A stretch of 23,262 bases of DNA from CSP1-4 sp036559965 (lineage in GTDB: Bacteria; Chloroflexota; Limnocylindria; Limnocylindrales; CSP1-4): assembly GCA_036559965.1 (NCBI GenBank), contig DATBSD010000160.1, positions 1 to 23,262 on the forward strand, given 5' to 3'. The notes under the pieces are model-generated. The model was not told where the DNA came from. It did no database searches and saw only the letters and a list, made by a program, of their open reading frames with translations. The position numbers were made by a program, and so were the translations under genes. Positions 1 to 7,570 of the stretch are shown one piece after another. Within the stretch, counting starts at the first letter, position 1. Each line of letters opens with the position of its first letter.

Positions 1-622
1 CCTCCGCCTCGGGGTGGATGGCAGGCGACGGCTCGTCGACCTGGACGAACGTCGCCCCAGCCGCGGCGAGGGCGAGCAGCTCGGCGTTGAGGATGGGCAC
101 GAACGCCCACGCCGCCGCGAGCCGATCGGGGTAGACCTGGCCGGGGCCGTGTGTCAGGCGGCCGGACAGCGTGAACGGACCGGGGACGGTCATCTTGAGC
201 GGCCGCCTCGTGTGCGCGCGGGCGTACGCGTACTCGGCTACGACGCCGAGGCCGGTCGGCGCCGTGATCGGCTCGAGGACCTCGAAGCGGTGCTGCTGGT
301 CGTGCCCGGTGGGGCCGACGAGGCGGCCGGGAGCCAGCGGTCGAAGGCCGGTCAGGTGCCCGTAGAAGGCGGCCGTGAAGAAGCCCGCGCGGCGCATCTC
401 GCCGTCGGTCAGCACGTCGATGCCGGCCGTCTCCTGTTCTCGCAGCGCCAGGTCCACCGCATCGTCGAGCAGCTCGGCGACGTCCGCCGCGCCCAGCTCA
501 CCGCGCTCGGCGGCGGTCAGGCCGGCGAACAGCCATGACGGTCGGGCATAGGAGCCGGCCGTGCTCGTCAGCAGGCCGCCGGCGGGTCGCTCGAGGGCCA
601 CGCCGCTGGCCGGTCGGTCCAT
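1..622 (-). CDS. MetE-like (cobalamin-independent methionine synthase family) methyltransferase, C-terminal part missing
   Basis: The frame opens with ATG at 622, three bases after the stop of the upstream hydrolase, and stays open to the window edge (207 codons seen). The visible part has the hallmarks of the catalytic barrel of vitamin-B12-independent methionine synthase and its short single-barrel relatives: VLTDGEMRR near residue 71, a KMTVPGPFTL strand-loop near 143, and VQVDEP near residue 194. Family members move a methyl or alkyl group to a thiol through a zinc-bound thiolate. The zinc ligands (His, Cys, Glu, Cys) lie further toward the C-terminus and are outside the window, so activity cannot be judged. 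There is no N-terminal MetE duplicate domain, so this is the short type (usually about 340-380 residues). Being last in an operon with a dehydrogenase, an oxidoreductase and a lactonase-like enzyme suggests a catabolic rather than a methionine-synthesis role. That is inference. Confidence 0.8.
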   Translation of the reverse strand, partial: MDRPASGVALERPAGGLLTSTAGSYARPSWLFAGLTAAERGELGAADVAELLDDAVDLALREQETAGIDVLTDGEMRRAGFFTAAFYGHLTGLRPLAPGRLVGPTGHDQQHRFEVLEPITAPTGLGVVAEYAYARAHTRRPLKMTVPGPFTLSGRLTHGPGQVYPDRLAAAWAFVPILNAELLALAAAGATFVQVDEPSPAIHPEAE

Positions 623-625
623 CGA

Positions 626-1597
626 TCAGGCCTCCTGTGCCCGGAAGGCGAATGCCCGCGCTGGGTTGTCGACGAAGATGCGTCGTCGGGCATCGGCGAC
701 GATGCCGCGGCCGTCCATCATGAGGGCCAGATCGCCGAGCAGGAAGGCCAGTCCGGGTCGTCCGCCGTATGCCCGCCAGTAGCCCTGCCGGGCGGCGTCG
801 AGCCCGACCATCAGCTGCGCCCCGTAGCCGTCCTCGAGCATCCAGTCGAGCAGCGTGAGCGTGCCGTTGTCGCCGTCGGTCGGCCAGCGGAAGGCCTGGT
901 CGTACTCGACGTTCACGCCCGTGCTCAGCAGGTCTCGGTGGTAGCCACGGTCGACGACCTTGTCGGTGTGCGAGAGGGTCACGGTGCCTGGTGCGACGCC
1001 GGCGTCGATGAGCAGCGCGACCTGCTCCGGCGCCGCGGTGCCGTCGGTGCAGTGCGTGAGGATTGGACAGCCGGTCAGCCGATGCGCTGCCGCTGCTGCC
1101 TGGAAGGCGCGCCTGTCTCGGTCACTGAGTCGTGCGACGCTGCCGGCGACCTTGATGACCCCGGCTCGGTGGGGCGCGGGTCCGTTGCCGTCGCGGAGAC
1201 CGTCGGCGATCTCGGTCCTGAAACGCTCGGTCAGCACCTCGACGGCGCCGATGTTGCCCCAGTGCTCGGCCGGGTACCAGCTCGCCAGGTGCAGCCCGGT
1301 CGCCGCAACCACGTGGACACCCGTCCGGCGAGAGATCTCGGCCAGCTTGCGCCCGCTGCGTCCCAGGTCGCAGGGCATGGCGTCGATGACGGCGCCGAGC
1401 CCGGATCGGGCCGCATCGCTGACTTCCTCGACGGCCTTGTCCACGTCCGCGAGCAGGAAGTCGGGCGAGGACTCGACCATCCGACCGCCGTCGATGATGA
1501 GGTGCTCGTGGGCGTCGGTCGCCCCGAGCTCGGCCGGTGCGATGTCCCCGAGGACCGTGCGCACGAACGGCGCCGCGAGGCCATCCCGGCCGCTCAT
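626..1597 (-). CDS. Phosphotriesterase-family metal-dependent hydrolase (PTE/lactonase-like)
   Basis: A 323-residue amidohydrolase-superfamily protein with the full binuclear metal site of the phosphotriesterase family. It has the HxH pair in DAHEHL (H30, H32), the bridging lysine K149 in VIKVAG (usually carboxylated), H182 in ILTHC, H210 in LSHTDK and the terminal Asp D267 in VGLDAARQGYW. The family includes organophosphate triesterases, but most members are lactonases or esterases; a lactonase or ester hydrolase is the more likely role here. The frame is open upstream to 1744, but the start at 1597 is chosen because its ATG overlaps the TGA of the FAD gene (ATGA), and the upstream extension would lie inside that gene and looks non-native. 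It is cytoplasmic (no signal peptide), third in a four-gene operon and probably translationally coupled to the FAD oxidoreductase. Confidence 0.88.
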   Translation of the reverse strand: MSGRDGLAAPFVRTVLGDIAPAELGATDAHEHLIIDGGRMVESSPDFLLADVDKAVEEVSDAARSGLGAVIDAMPCDLGRSGRKLAEISRRTGVHVVAATGLHLASWYPAEHWGNIGAVEVLTERFRTEIADGLRDGNGPAPHRAGVIKVAGSVARLSDRDRRAFQAAAAAHRLTGCPILTHCTDGTAAPEQVALLIDAGVAPGTVTLSHTDKVVDRGYHRDLLSTGVNVEYDQAFRWPTDGDNGTLTLLDWMLEDGYGAQLMVGLDAARQGYWRAYGGRPGLAFLLGDLALMMDGRGIVADARRRIFVDNPARAFAFRAQEA

Positions 1598-2916
1598 GCC
1601 GGCGCGGACTCGTCGAGGGACAGGATCGCGCCATCGCCGCGCAGGACATCGAGCAGGCCCCCGACCTGGAGCTCGCGAGCGCTCCGGCCCCCCTCGACCG
1701 AGAGCGCAGCCGCCGTGCCCGCTGCCTGGCCCATGGCCATGCACTGTGCCATCGAGCGGACCGAGGCGTGGGCATCGTGGGTGGCCGAGAAACAGCGGCC
1801 GGCCACGAGCAGGTTCTCGACGCCGACCGGCAGCAACGTCCGGAACGGGATGCCCACCGCCTGCCCATCGGGCAGGTACTGCCAGCGGGTGCCGGTGCCC
1901 GGCTGATGGTCCTCGATGGGCGCCCCGCAGAGGCCGACCTGGTCGTCGAACTGCCGCGCGGCCAGGACGTCATCGCGTGTGAGGCGATAGTCGCCATAGA
2001 CGCGCCGCGTCTCCCGCACGCCCAGCTGGATGCCCATGCCGACGAGGCTGGCGTGCTCGTAGCCGGGCACGCGATCGACCAGGAAGCGGACGTACTCGAG
2101 CGCCTGGCGGCGGCCCGCCATCTCGGCCTGGGTCAGGAAGTCGGGGTCGCTGGCGTTGATGGTCCGCCCGGCGGCGTCGCCCGTCGGGGCGAGGCGGGTC
2201 ATGATCGTGGCGGTGACGCCCGGGATCGGCGTCGGGTGGTCGGAGCCCTCGCGGCGCGGCAGGGCGTAGGCGCCCGACTCGGCGGCGTCGGCCATCAGGG
2301 CGTGGAGAGCGGCGCGGTCGACGCCTCGGCGTCGGTCCATGTCGACGTTGGTCATGCGGAACGTGGTCGTCAGCGTCTGAGCGGGCTCGAGCTCACCGGC
2401 CAGCTCGGTCGGCACGCCGGCGAAGGCGCACACGTCGGCGTCGCCTGAAGCATCGATGACGACACGGGCATCGATGGCCTGCAGCCCCGCCTTGGTGGCC
2501 ACGACGACGCCCTCGATACGCCCACCCCGGACGACGGCGTCCTGGACGAACGCGTGGAGCAGGATCCGGGCGCCCGACCGTGGGACGAGCCGCTCCCAGG
2601 CGACCTTGAGGTGGTCCGGGTGATAGGTGATGCCGGTGCCGGCGCCGTACGTGTTGGGCCGTTCGACGACCGGCCCGAGCTCACGCAGCTCCGCCACGAC
2701 GTCGTCGCCGATGCCACCGACCACCTTGCGCGGCTGCTCGCCCGGGGTCCAGAAGCCGTAGAAGGTGTCGAGGACGGCGGTGCTCGTGCCACCCAGGAAG
2801 GCCTGCTTCTCGACGAGCAGCGTGGCAGCCCCACGACGCGCGGCGGCGATGGCGGCCGTCGAGCCGGCCGACCCGGAGCCGACGACGAGGACGTCGACGC
2901 TGGCGTAGGTCTCCAT
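1594..2916 (-). CDS. FAD-dependent oxidoreductase (FAD_oxidored family)
   Basis: A 440-residue flavoprotein. The N-terminus carries a Rossmann dinucleotide site, VLVVGSGSAGSTAAI (about residues 9-23), followed by VEKQAFLGGTST (about 35-46), where the FAD ribose and pyrophosphate are held. A second FAD signature, VVIDASGDADVCAFAG, lies near 150-165. Close to the C-terminus, the segment with NLLVAGRCFSATHDAHASVR completes the FAD-binding domain. This layout matches the FAD_oxidored (PF12831-like) family, often annotated simply as FAD-dependent oxidoreductase and found in catabolic clusters for sugars, polyols and organic acids. No signal peptide or iron-sulfur cysteine cluster is seen. Its ATG overlaps the TGA of the GntR-SDR gene by one base (TGATG), and its own stop overlaps the next start, so the three are almost certainly co-translated. 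The substrate is unknown. Confidence 0.88.
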   Translation of the reverse strand: METYASVDVLVVGSGSAGSTAAIAAARRGAATLLVEKQAFLGGTSTAVLDTFYGFWTPGEQPRKVVGGIGDDVVAELRELGPVVERPNTYGAGTGITYHPDHLKVAWERLVPRSGARILLHAFVQDAVVRGGRIEGVVVATKAGLQAIDARVVIDASGDADVCAFAGVPTELAGELEPAQTLTTTFRMTNVDMDRRRGVDRAALHALMADAAESGAYALPRREGSDHPTPIPGVTATIMTRLAPTGDAAGRTINASDPDFLTQAEMAGRRQALEYVRFLVDRVPGYEHASLVGMGIQLGVRETRRVYGDYRLTRDDVLAARQFDDQVGLCGAPIEDHQPGTGTRWQYLPDGQAVGIPFRTLLPVGVENLLVAGRCFSATHDAHASVRSMAQCMAMGQAAGTAAALSVEGGRSARELQVGGLLDVLRGDGAILSLDESAPA

Positions 2917-3998
2917 CAGCCGGCCGCCCGCGTCGGGTCGCCGGGCGCTGCCGCGGTCACGGACCAGCCACCGTCCACGACGAGCCGCTGCCCAGTGATC
3001 ATCGCCGCCTCATCGGAAAGGAGGAAGCGCGCCGCGCCGGCCACGTCCCAGGTAGCCACGAAGCCGCCGGCGAGCGGCTGCTTGCGTGCCGCGAAGGCGA
3101 CCGTCGCCGGATCGGCTGCGGCGCGAGCGGCCATCGGCGTGTCGGTCAGCGCCGGAGCCAGGCCGTTGACCCGGATGCCCCACGGCGCGTAGAAGGCGGC
3201 CGTCGTCCGAACGAGAGCGTCGACGGCCCCCTTGGCGGCGGCATAGGCATGGGTCGCGAAGAGCGTCGGGACCGGATCGCTGGCCAGGACGCTGGTGACG
3301 AGGATGATCGCGCCGCGGTGGCCTCGTGCATCCGGAGACTGCTCGAGCATGACCCGCAGGACCGCGCCCAGGACGAGCGCCTGGCTGCGTGCGTTGAGCG
3401 CTAGCGTCGCGTCCCAGGCCTCGCCCGTGACGGTGTGGAGCGGTCCATCGCCGAACCGCCGGCCGCTGCCCCCCGCGACCGCCAGGAGACCATCGATGCG
3501 GCCGAAGGTCGCCCGGCAGGCGTCAACGGCATGCCGCGCCTGGACCTCGTCGGCCAGGTCGGCGGCGAGGTGGTCGGCCTCCGCGCCGGCGTCTCGAAGT
3601 CGGGCGGCGAGAGCGGCACAGTTGGCAGCTGTGCGAGACGTCACGAAGACGCGGGCGCCGTCGTCGGCGACGCGCTCCGCGGCGGCCGCAGCGATCCCGG
3701 TCGAGCCGGTGACCAGGATCGTCCGACCCTCGAGGGCCCTTCCGGTCGGGCGACCGACCCGAGGCAGACGCCCGTGCTGGATCGGCGAACGTGCCACGAA
3801 CGTGCCCCGTCCCTGGTGGCGCGTGACCAGCCCGCGCAGCTCGAGGTCGTCGAGTGCCAGCCTGAGCGTGGACCGGCTGACGTCGAGCGCTCGGCTCAGC
3901 TCGCGCTCCGACAACAGTCGGCTGCCGGGCGCCCAGACTCCGGAGCGGATGTCCGCCTCGATGCGGTCGGCGGTCGTGACGTGGAGCGGCGGGGTCAT
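2916..3998 (-). CDS. Fusion protein: GntR-type winged-helix DNA-binding domain plus short-chain dehydrogenase/reductase
   Basis: One uninterrupted 360-codon frame. Residues about 8-70 are a complete GntR winged helix: SGVWAPGSRLLSERELSRAL, then DVSRSTLRLALDDLELRGLV and the wing HQGRGTFVA. After a short basic, proline-containing linker (about 71-88) comes a full SDR Rossmann enzyme. It has TGSTGIAA (97-104, a shortened, degenerate form of TGxxxGxG), N202, S236 in ILVTSV, Y252 and K256 in YAAAK, IRVNGLAPALTDTPMA (275-290) and the C-terminal GQRLVVDGG. The Asn-Ser-Tyr-Lys tetrad is intact, so it is probably an active NAD(P)-dependent dehydrogenase. GntR regulators normally carry FCD, UTRA or aminotransferase-like effector domains; an SDR in that position is not an architecture I recognise. 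It is the first gene of the operon. The start at 3998 is supported by TAGGTT seven bases upstream (leaderless), and a GntR-type palindrome lies just beyond. Confidence 0.88.
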   Translation of the reverse strand: MTPPLHVTTADRIEADIRSGVWAPGSRLLSERELSRALDVSRSTLRLALDDLELRGLVTRHQGRGTFVARSPIQHGRLPRVGRPTGRALEGRTILVTGSTGIAAAAAERVADDGARVFVTSRTAANCAALAARLRDAGAEADHLAADLADEVQARHAVDACRATFGRIDGLLAVAGGSGRRFGDGPLHTVTGEAWDATLALNARSQALVLGAVLRVMLEQSPDARGHRGAIILVTSVLASDPVPTLFATHAYAAAKGAVDALVRTTAAFYAPWGIRVNGLAPALTDTPMAARAAADPATVAFAARKQPLAGGFVATWDVAGAARFLLSDEAAMITGQRLVVDGGWSVTAAAPGDPTRAAG

Positions 3999-4005
3999 GG
4001 CAGCG

Positions 4006-4011
4006 AACCTA
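4006..4011 (-). promoter_or_regulatory. -10 element of the GntR-SDR operon
   Basis: Reading on the minus strand, TAGGTT is followed by seven bases and then the ATG at 3998. It is preceded by TGTGC, giving an extended -10 look. The spacing places the transcription start at or next to the A of the ATG, as in a leaderless mRNA. No Shine-Dalgarno is seen in those seven bases. Confidence 0.5.
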
Positions 4012-4027
4012 GCACAGCTGGCTTGAA

Positions 4028-4048
4028 TGGTCTAGACCAATCAGACCA
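4028..4048. promoter_or_regulatory. Candidate GntR operator: 12-bp perfect palindrome plus an extra half-site
   Basis: TGGTCTAGACCA (4028-4039) is a perfect palindrome whose core GTCTAGAC fits the GT...AC form of GntR-family operators. After three bases, AGACCA (4043-4048) repeats a half-site. If transcription starts at 3998, the palindrome covers about -30 to -41 and would block the -35 contact. Autoregulation by the GntR-SDR protein encoded just downstream is the simplest reading. It is inferred, not shown. Confidence 0.6.
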
Positions 4049-4071
4049 CCAAGATCGGCGACCGGCTCGAC

Positions 4072-5055
4072 TCAATAGGCGGCCAGCCTCCGGACGGCGT
4101 CGGCGATCTGGTCGGGGCTGACCATGAACCAGTCTTCCAGTCGGTGGTTGTAGGGCACGCCGGGGACGTCGGGACCTGCGACACGGATGATCGGACCGTC
4201 GAGGTACTCGAAGGCCTCCTCGGCGAGGATGGCGGCCACCTCCGCGCCATAGCCGCCAAAGCGGTTGTCCTCGTAGACGATGACCGCCTTGCCGGTCTTG
4301 CGGACCGACGTCAGGAGGGTCTCGCGGTCGAGGGGGCGGAGCGTGCGCAGATCGATGACCTCGACGCTCAGGCCCTCCGAGGCGACGATCTCGGCCGCCT
4401 CCAGGCTGTAGTGGGTCATCAGGCCGTAGGCGATGACCGTGACCTGGTCGCCGGCACGCGAGACCTGGGCCTTGCCGAGCGGCACGACGTAGTCCGTCTC
4501 GGGCACCTCGCCGCGGACCGAGCGGTAGAGCTTCTTGTGCTCGAAGAAGATGACCGGATCGGGGTCGCGGATGCTCGAGCGCAGCAGGCCCCGGGCGTCG
4601 TAGGGCGTCGACGGCACGACGATCTTGAGCCCGGGCACGTGGGCGAAATAGGCCTCGACCGACTGGCTGTGATAGAGCGCCCCGTGGACGCCGCCGCCGT
4701 ACGGTGCCCGGATGGTGATGGGGCAGCCGAAGGTGCCGTTCGACCGATAGCGCAGGCGCGCCGCCTCGCTCACGATCTGGTTGAAGGCCGGAAAGATGAA
4801 GTCGGCGAACTGGATCTCGGGCACCGGCCGCAGGCCGTTCACGGCGGCGCCGATCGAGGCGCCGACGATGAGCGACTCGGAGAGCGGCGTGTCGATGACC
4901 CGCTCACCGCCGAACTCCCCGAACAGGCCGTCCGTGGCCAGGAAGACCCCGCCCTTGCGGCCGACATCCTCACCCAGGATGATCATCGTTTCGTCGCGCC
5001 GCATCTCATCGGCCAGCGTCTCGCGCACCGATTCGACGATCGTGCGGATGGCCAT
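4072..5055 (-). CDS. 2-oxoacid dehydrogenase E1 component, beta subunit (pyruvate/2-oxoisovalerate type)
   Basis: A 327-residue protein matching the beta subunit of heterotetrameric thiamine-diphosphate E1 enzymes. It has ILGEDVGRKGGVFLATDGL near residues 26-44, the VRETLADEM N-terminus, DTPLSESLIVGASIGAAVNG, PEIQFADFIFPAFNQI, RAPYGGGVHGALYHSQS and the transketolase C-domain ending with KTGKAVIVYEDN. The beta subunit completes the cofactor site and drives oxidative decarboxylation of a 2-oxo acid onto the lipoyl group of E2. It starts eight bases after the E1 alpha stop. It is the last gene of the lpd-E1 alpha-E1 beta group, and no E2 gene follows. Whether the substrate is pyruvate or branched-chain oxo acids cannot be fixed from sequence alone. 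The GEG form of the alpha-subunit TPP motif favours the branched-chain group. Confidence 0.92.
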   Translation of the reverse strand: MAIRTIVESVRETLADEMRRDETMIILGEDVGRKGGVFLATDGLFGEFGGERVIDTPLSESLIVGASIGAAVNGLRPVPEIQFADFIFPAFNQIVSEAARLRYRSNGTFGCPITIRAPYGGGVHGALYHSQSVEAYFAHVPGLKIVVPSTPYDARGLLRSSIRDPDPVIFFEHKKLYRSVRGEVPETDYVVPLGKAQVSRAGDQVTVIAYGLMTHYSLEAAEIVASEGLSVEVIDLRTLRPLDRETLLTSVRKTGKAVIVYEDNRFGGYGAEVAAILAEEAFEYLDGPIIRVAGPDVPGVPYNHRLEDWFMVSPDQIADAVRRLAAY

Positions 5056-5063
5056 GGCTCCGC

Positions 5064-6122
5064 TCAGGCCTCCGGCTCGAAGTAGACGTGGCGTTCGGCC
5101 GTCGCCGGATCGGGCTCGGGCTGGGCCTCCGCCCAGTCGGTGGCGTCCTCGACATCGGCTGCGATGGCCGTCTCCATGGCCGTCTCAGCCGCGTCGCTCA
5201 GGATGCCGGCCTCGCGCAGCTCGGCCCGGAAGCGGGGCAGCGGGTCGTGGCTGCGGCCCGCTTCGAGATCCTCGGCGCTGCGGTACTTCGTCTGCTGGTC
5301 GTCCGATGAGTGCGCGGTCAGCCTGGTGACCTTGGCCTCGATGAGCGTCGGCCCGTCGCCGCGTCGCGCACGCGCGATGGCGTCGCGGCCGGCGCGATAG
5401 CACTCGAGCACGTCGGCGCCGTCGACGATGACGCCAGGCATGGCGTATCCCGCGGCGCGCGAGGCGATGTCTGCGACGGCGCTCTGCTGAGCGGCGGGGA
5501 CGCTGATCGCATAGCCGTTGTTCTCGACCACGATGACCACCGGCAGGCGATGGATGCCCGCGAAGTTGAGGCCTTCGTGGAAGTCGCCCTGGTTGCTCGA
5601 CCCCTCCCCCAGCTCGGTCACGCAGACCTGGTCGGTGCCCCGGATCTTGGCTGCCAGGGCGATGCCCACGGCATGCAGGACCTGGGTCGCGACGGGCGAC
5701 GACTGGGACATGATGTTGTGCTGGGCGCCGCCGTAGTGGCCGGGCATCTGGCGACCGGCCGAGCTGGGGTCGCTGGCGCGGGCGAACTGGGCGAGCATGA
5801 TCTCGCGCGGCGTCATGCCGAAGGTCAGGCAGGCGGCCACGGATCGGTAGTACGGGACCATCCAGTCGTGGTTGTGCCGCAGGTCGCTGAAGATTCCGAC
5901 CTGGGCGCCCTCGTGGCCCTGCCCCGAGATGACGAAGGGCACCTTGCCGGCCCGGTTCAGGATCCACATCCGCTCATCGAGGGCGCGCGTGAGCCAGATG
6001 AGTCGAAGCATCTCGAGCAACCGCTCGGGCGTCAGACCGAGCTCGGCGCCGAACGCCTCAGCAGTCGCGGTGGTGCTGCTCCGGGTCGCGTCGGTGCGGC
6101 CGGTCGCGGCCCGGGCGCTCAT
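5064..6122 (-). CDS. 2-oxoacid dehydrogenase E1 component, alpha subunit (branched-chain-like)
   Basis: A 352-residue alpha subunit of the TPP-dependent E1 heterotetramer. The thiamine-diphosphate motif is clear: GEGSSNQGDFHEGLNF followed by VVIVVENNGYAIS (GDG...NN type, here GEG as in many branched-chain 2-oxoacid dehydrogenases). Also present are ISGQGHEGAQVG, YYRSVAACLTFGMTP, MPGHYG and the phospho-loop-like LTAHSSDDQQTKYR. The frame is open further upstream, but the start at 6122 is chosen because the ATG sits two bases after the lpd stop and the residues before it have no family similarity. The first 25 or so residues are Ala/Thr-rich and probably disordered. It pairs with the beta subunit encoded directly downstream. 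Confidence 0.92.
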   Translation of the reverse strand: MSARAATGRTDATRSSTTATAEAFGAELGLTPERLLEMLRLIWLTRALDERMWILNRAGKVPFVISGQGHEGAQVGIFSDLRHNHDWMVPYYRSVAACLTFGMTPREIMLAQFARASDPSSAGRQMPGHYGGAQHNIMSQSSPVATQVLHAVGIALAAKIRGTDQVCVTELGEGSSNQGDFHEGLNFAGIHRLPVVIVVENNGYAISVPAAQQSAVADIASRAAGYAMPGVIVDGADVLECYRAGRDAIARARRGDGPTLIEAKVTRLTAHSSDDQQTKYRSAEDLEAGRSHDPLPRFRAELREAGILSDAAETAMETAIAADVEDATDWAEAQPEPDPATAERHVYFEPEA

Positions 6123-6124
6123 CG

Positions 6125-7567
6125 TCAGCCGTTGATGGCCCGACCCTCGATCGCGAGGGCGGCTTCCCCGAGCGCCTCCGAGAGCGTCGGATGGGGATGC
6201 ACGGTGGCGCCCAGCTCCCAGGCGGTCGCCTCGAGGAGCATCGCGGCGCTGGCCTCGGCGATGAGATCGGTGACATGCGGCCCGATGAGGTGGACACCCA
6301 GGATGGTGTCGGTCTCCTTGTCGGCGATGACCTTGGCGAAGCCCTCGTACTCGCCGCCGATGAGCGCCTTGCCGATGGCGATCCACGGGAACTTGCCCGT
6401 CTTGAACGAGATGCCGTCGCGCTCGCACTCGGCCTCGCTGCGTCCGATGCTCGCGATCTGCGGCCGGCTGTACGTCGTGCGCGGCATCTTGAGGTAGTCG
6501 ACGCCCTCGGACTCCGCGCCCACGATGGCGGCGACGGCGGCCAACCCCTCGTGGCCGGCGACGTGCGCCAGCCACAGGCCGCCGACGATGTCGCCCACGG
6601 CATAGAGATGCGGCTCGGCGGTGCGCATCGTGCGCAGGTCGACCTGGACGACACCCTTCTCGACCTTCGCGCGCGTCGTCTCGAGGCCGATGTCGTCGAT
6701 GACCGCGGCTCGTCCCGTCGCGACGAGGAGCTGGTCGGCCGTCAGCTCGGTCGGCTCCTTGCCATCGGGTCCGACCATCAGGCTGACGCTGCCCTTGGCG
6801 CCCTTGGTCACCTTGACCGCGTTGGTGTCGAAGCGGGCGTTCGTCATGACGTCGATGCCGCGGCGCTTGAACGAGCGTTCGAGCTCGACGCTGACATCGC
6901 GGTCCTCGAGGGGCACGAGGTTGGGCAGGTACTCGAGGACGGTGACCTTGGCGCCCATGTCGGCGTAGAAGCTGGCGAACTCGACGCCCACCGCGCCGCC
7001 ACCGACGATGACGATGCTGCCAGGCAGGGACGTCGACGTGAGGATGTCATCGCTGGTCACGATCCGCTCGCCGTCGGGCACCAGACCGGGCAGCGACTTG
7101 ACACGGCTGCCGGTGGCCAGGATGACGTCCGTCGCGTCGAGCGTCCGGTGGCCGGCCGGAGCCTCGTCGTCGCCGAGGATGTCGACCTCGACCTTCTTGC
7201 CGCCGGAGAGCGTGCCGCGGCCGTGGATGAACTCGACCTGGTTCTTCTTGACCAGGCTCATGAGGCCCTTCGTCAGCCGGTCGACGACCTGGCCGCGACG
7301 CTTGGCGATCGCCGCATAGTCGGCGGCCACGTCGCCGGTCGTGATGCCGTAATCGGCGGCCTTTTTGACCCGGGCGTAGAAGTCGGCCGATTCGAGCATC
7401 GCCTTGGTCGGGATGCAGCCGACGTGGAGGCACGTGCCACCGATCTTGGACGCGTCGACGAGGGCGACCTTGAGCCCCAGCTGACCGGCTCGGAAGGCCG
7501 CCGAGTAGCCGCCGGTGCCGGCGCCGAGGACGACGAGGTCGAAGCTGTTCGACGATCCGACGGCCAC
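6125..7567 (-). CDS. lpdA: Dihydrolipoyl dehydrogenase (E3)
   Basis: A 480-residue flavoprotein disulfide reductase that reoxidises dihydrolipoamide on E2 and passes electrons to NAD. It has an FAD site VVLGAGTGGYSAAFRAGQLG (about 12-31), the redox-active disulfide GGTCLHVGCIPTK (C46, C51), an NAD site with IVIVGGGAVGVEFASFYADMG, a second FAD contact LYAVGDIVGG and the C-terminal catalytic pair H459/E464 in HPTLSE. The start codon is GTG. No other start lies close upstream, and a GGAG sequence 11 bases before it is the likely ribosome binding site. It is first in the cluster with E1 alpha and beta. With E2 absent nearby, this E3 may serve more than one complex, or pair with a distant E2. Confidence 0.94.
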   Translation of the reverse strand: MAVGSSNSFDLVVLGAGTGGYSAAFRAGQLGLKVALVDASKIGGTCLHVGCIPTKAMLESADFYARVKKAADYGITTGDVAADYAAIAKRRGQVVDRLTKGLMSLVKKNQVEFIHGRGTLSGGKKVEVDILGDDEAPAGHRTLDATDVILATGSRVKSLPGLVPDGERIVTSDDILTSTSLPGSIVIVGGGAVGVEFASFYADMGAKVTVLEYLPNLVPLEDRDVSVELERSFKRRGIDVMTNARFDTNAVKVTKGAKGSVSLMVGPDGKEPTELTADQLLVATGRAAVIDDIGLETTRAKVEKGVVQVDLRTMRTAEPHLYAVGDIVGGLWLAHVAGHEGLAAVAAIVGAESEGVDYLKMPRTTYSRPQIASIGRSEAECERDGISFKTGKFPWIAIGKALIGGEYEGFAKVIADKETDTILGVHLIGPHVTDLIAEASAAMLLEATAWELGATVHPHPTLSEALGEAALAIEGRAING

Positions 7568-7570
7568 GGG

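Noticed and set aside
14..538. Plus-strand open frame at the window start
   Set aside because: The minus strand encodes a recognisable MetE-like protein across the same bases.
626..1744. Longer version of the phosphotriesterase gene starting at 1744
   Set aside because: The extra 49 residues lie inside the FAD gene, are Arg/Gly/Pro-rich and lack homology. The ATGA overlap at 1597 is a better start.
1..3998. Epoxide carboxylation (coenzyme M) gene cluster
   Set aside because: A MetE-like protein plus an SDR recalls it, but the flavoprotein is not of the disulfide-reductase type and no coenzyme M biosynthesis gene is seen. Kept only as a distant analogy.
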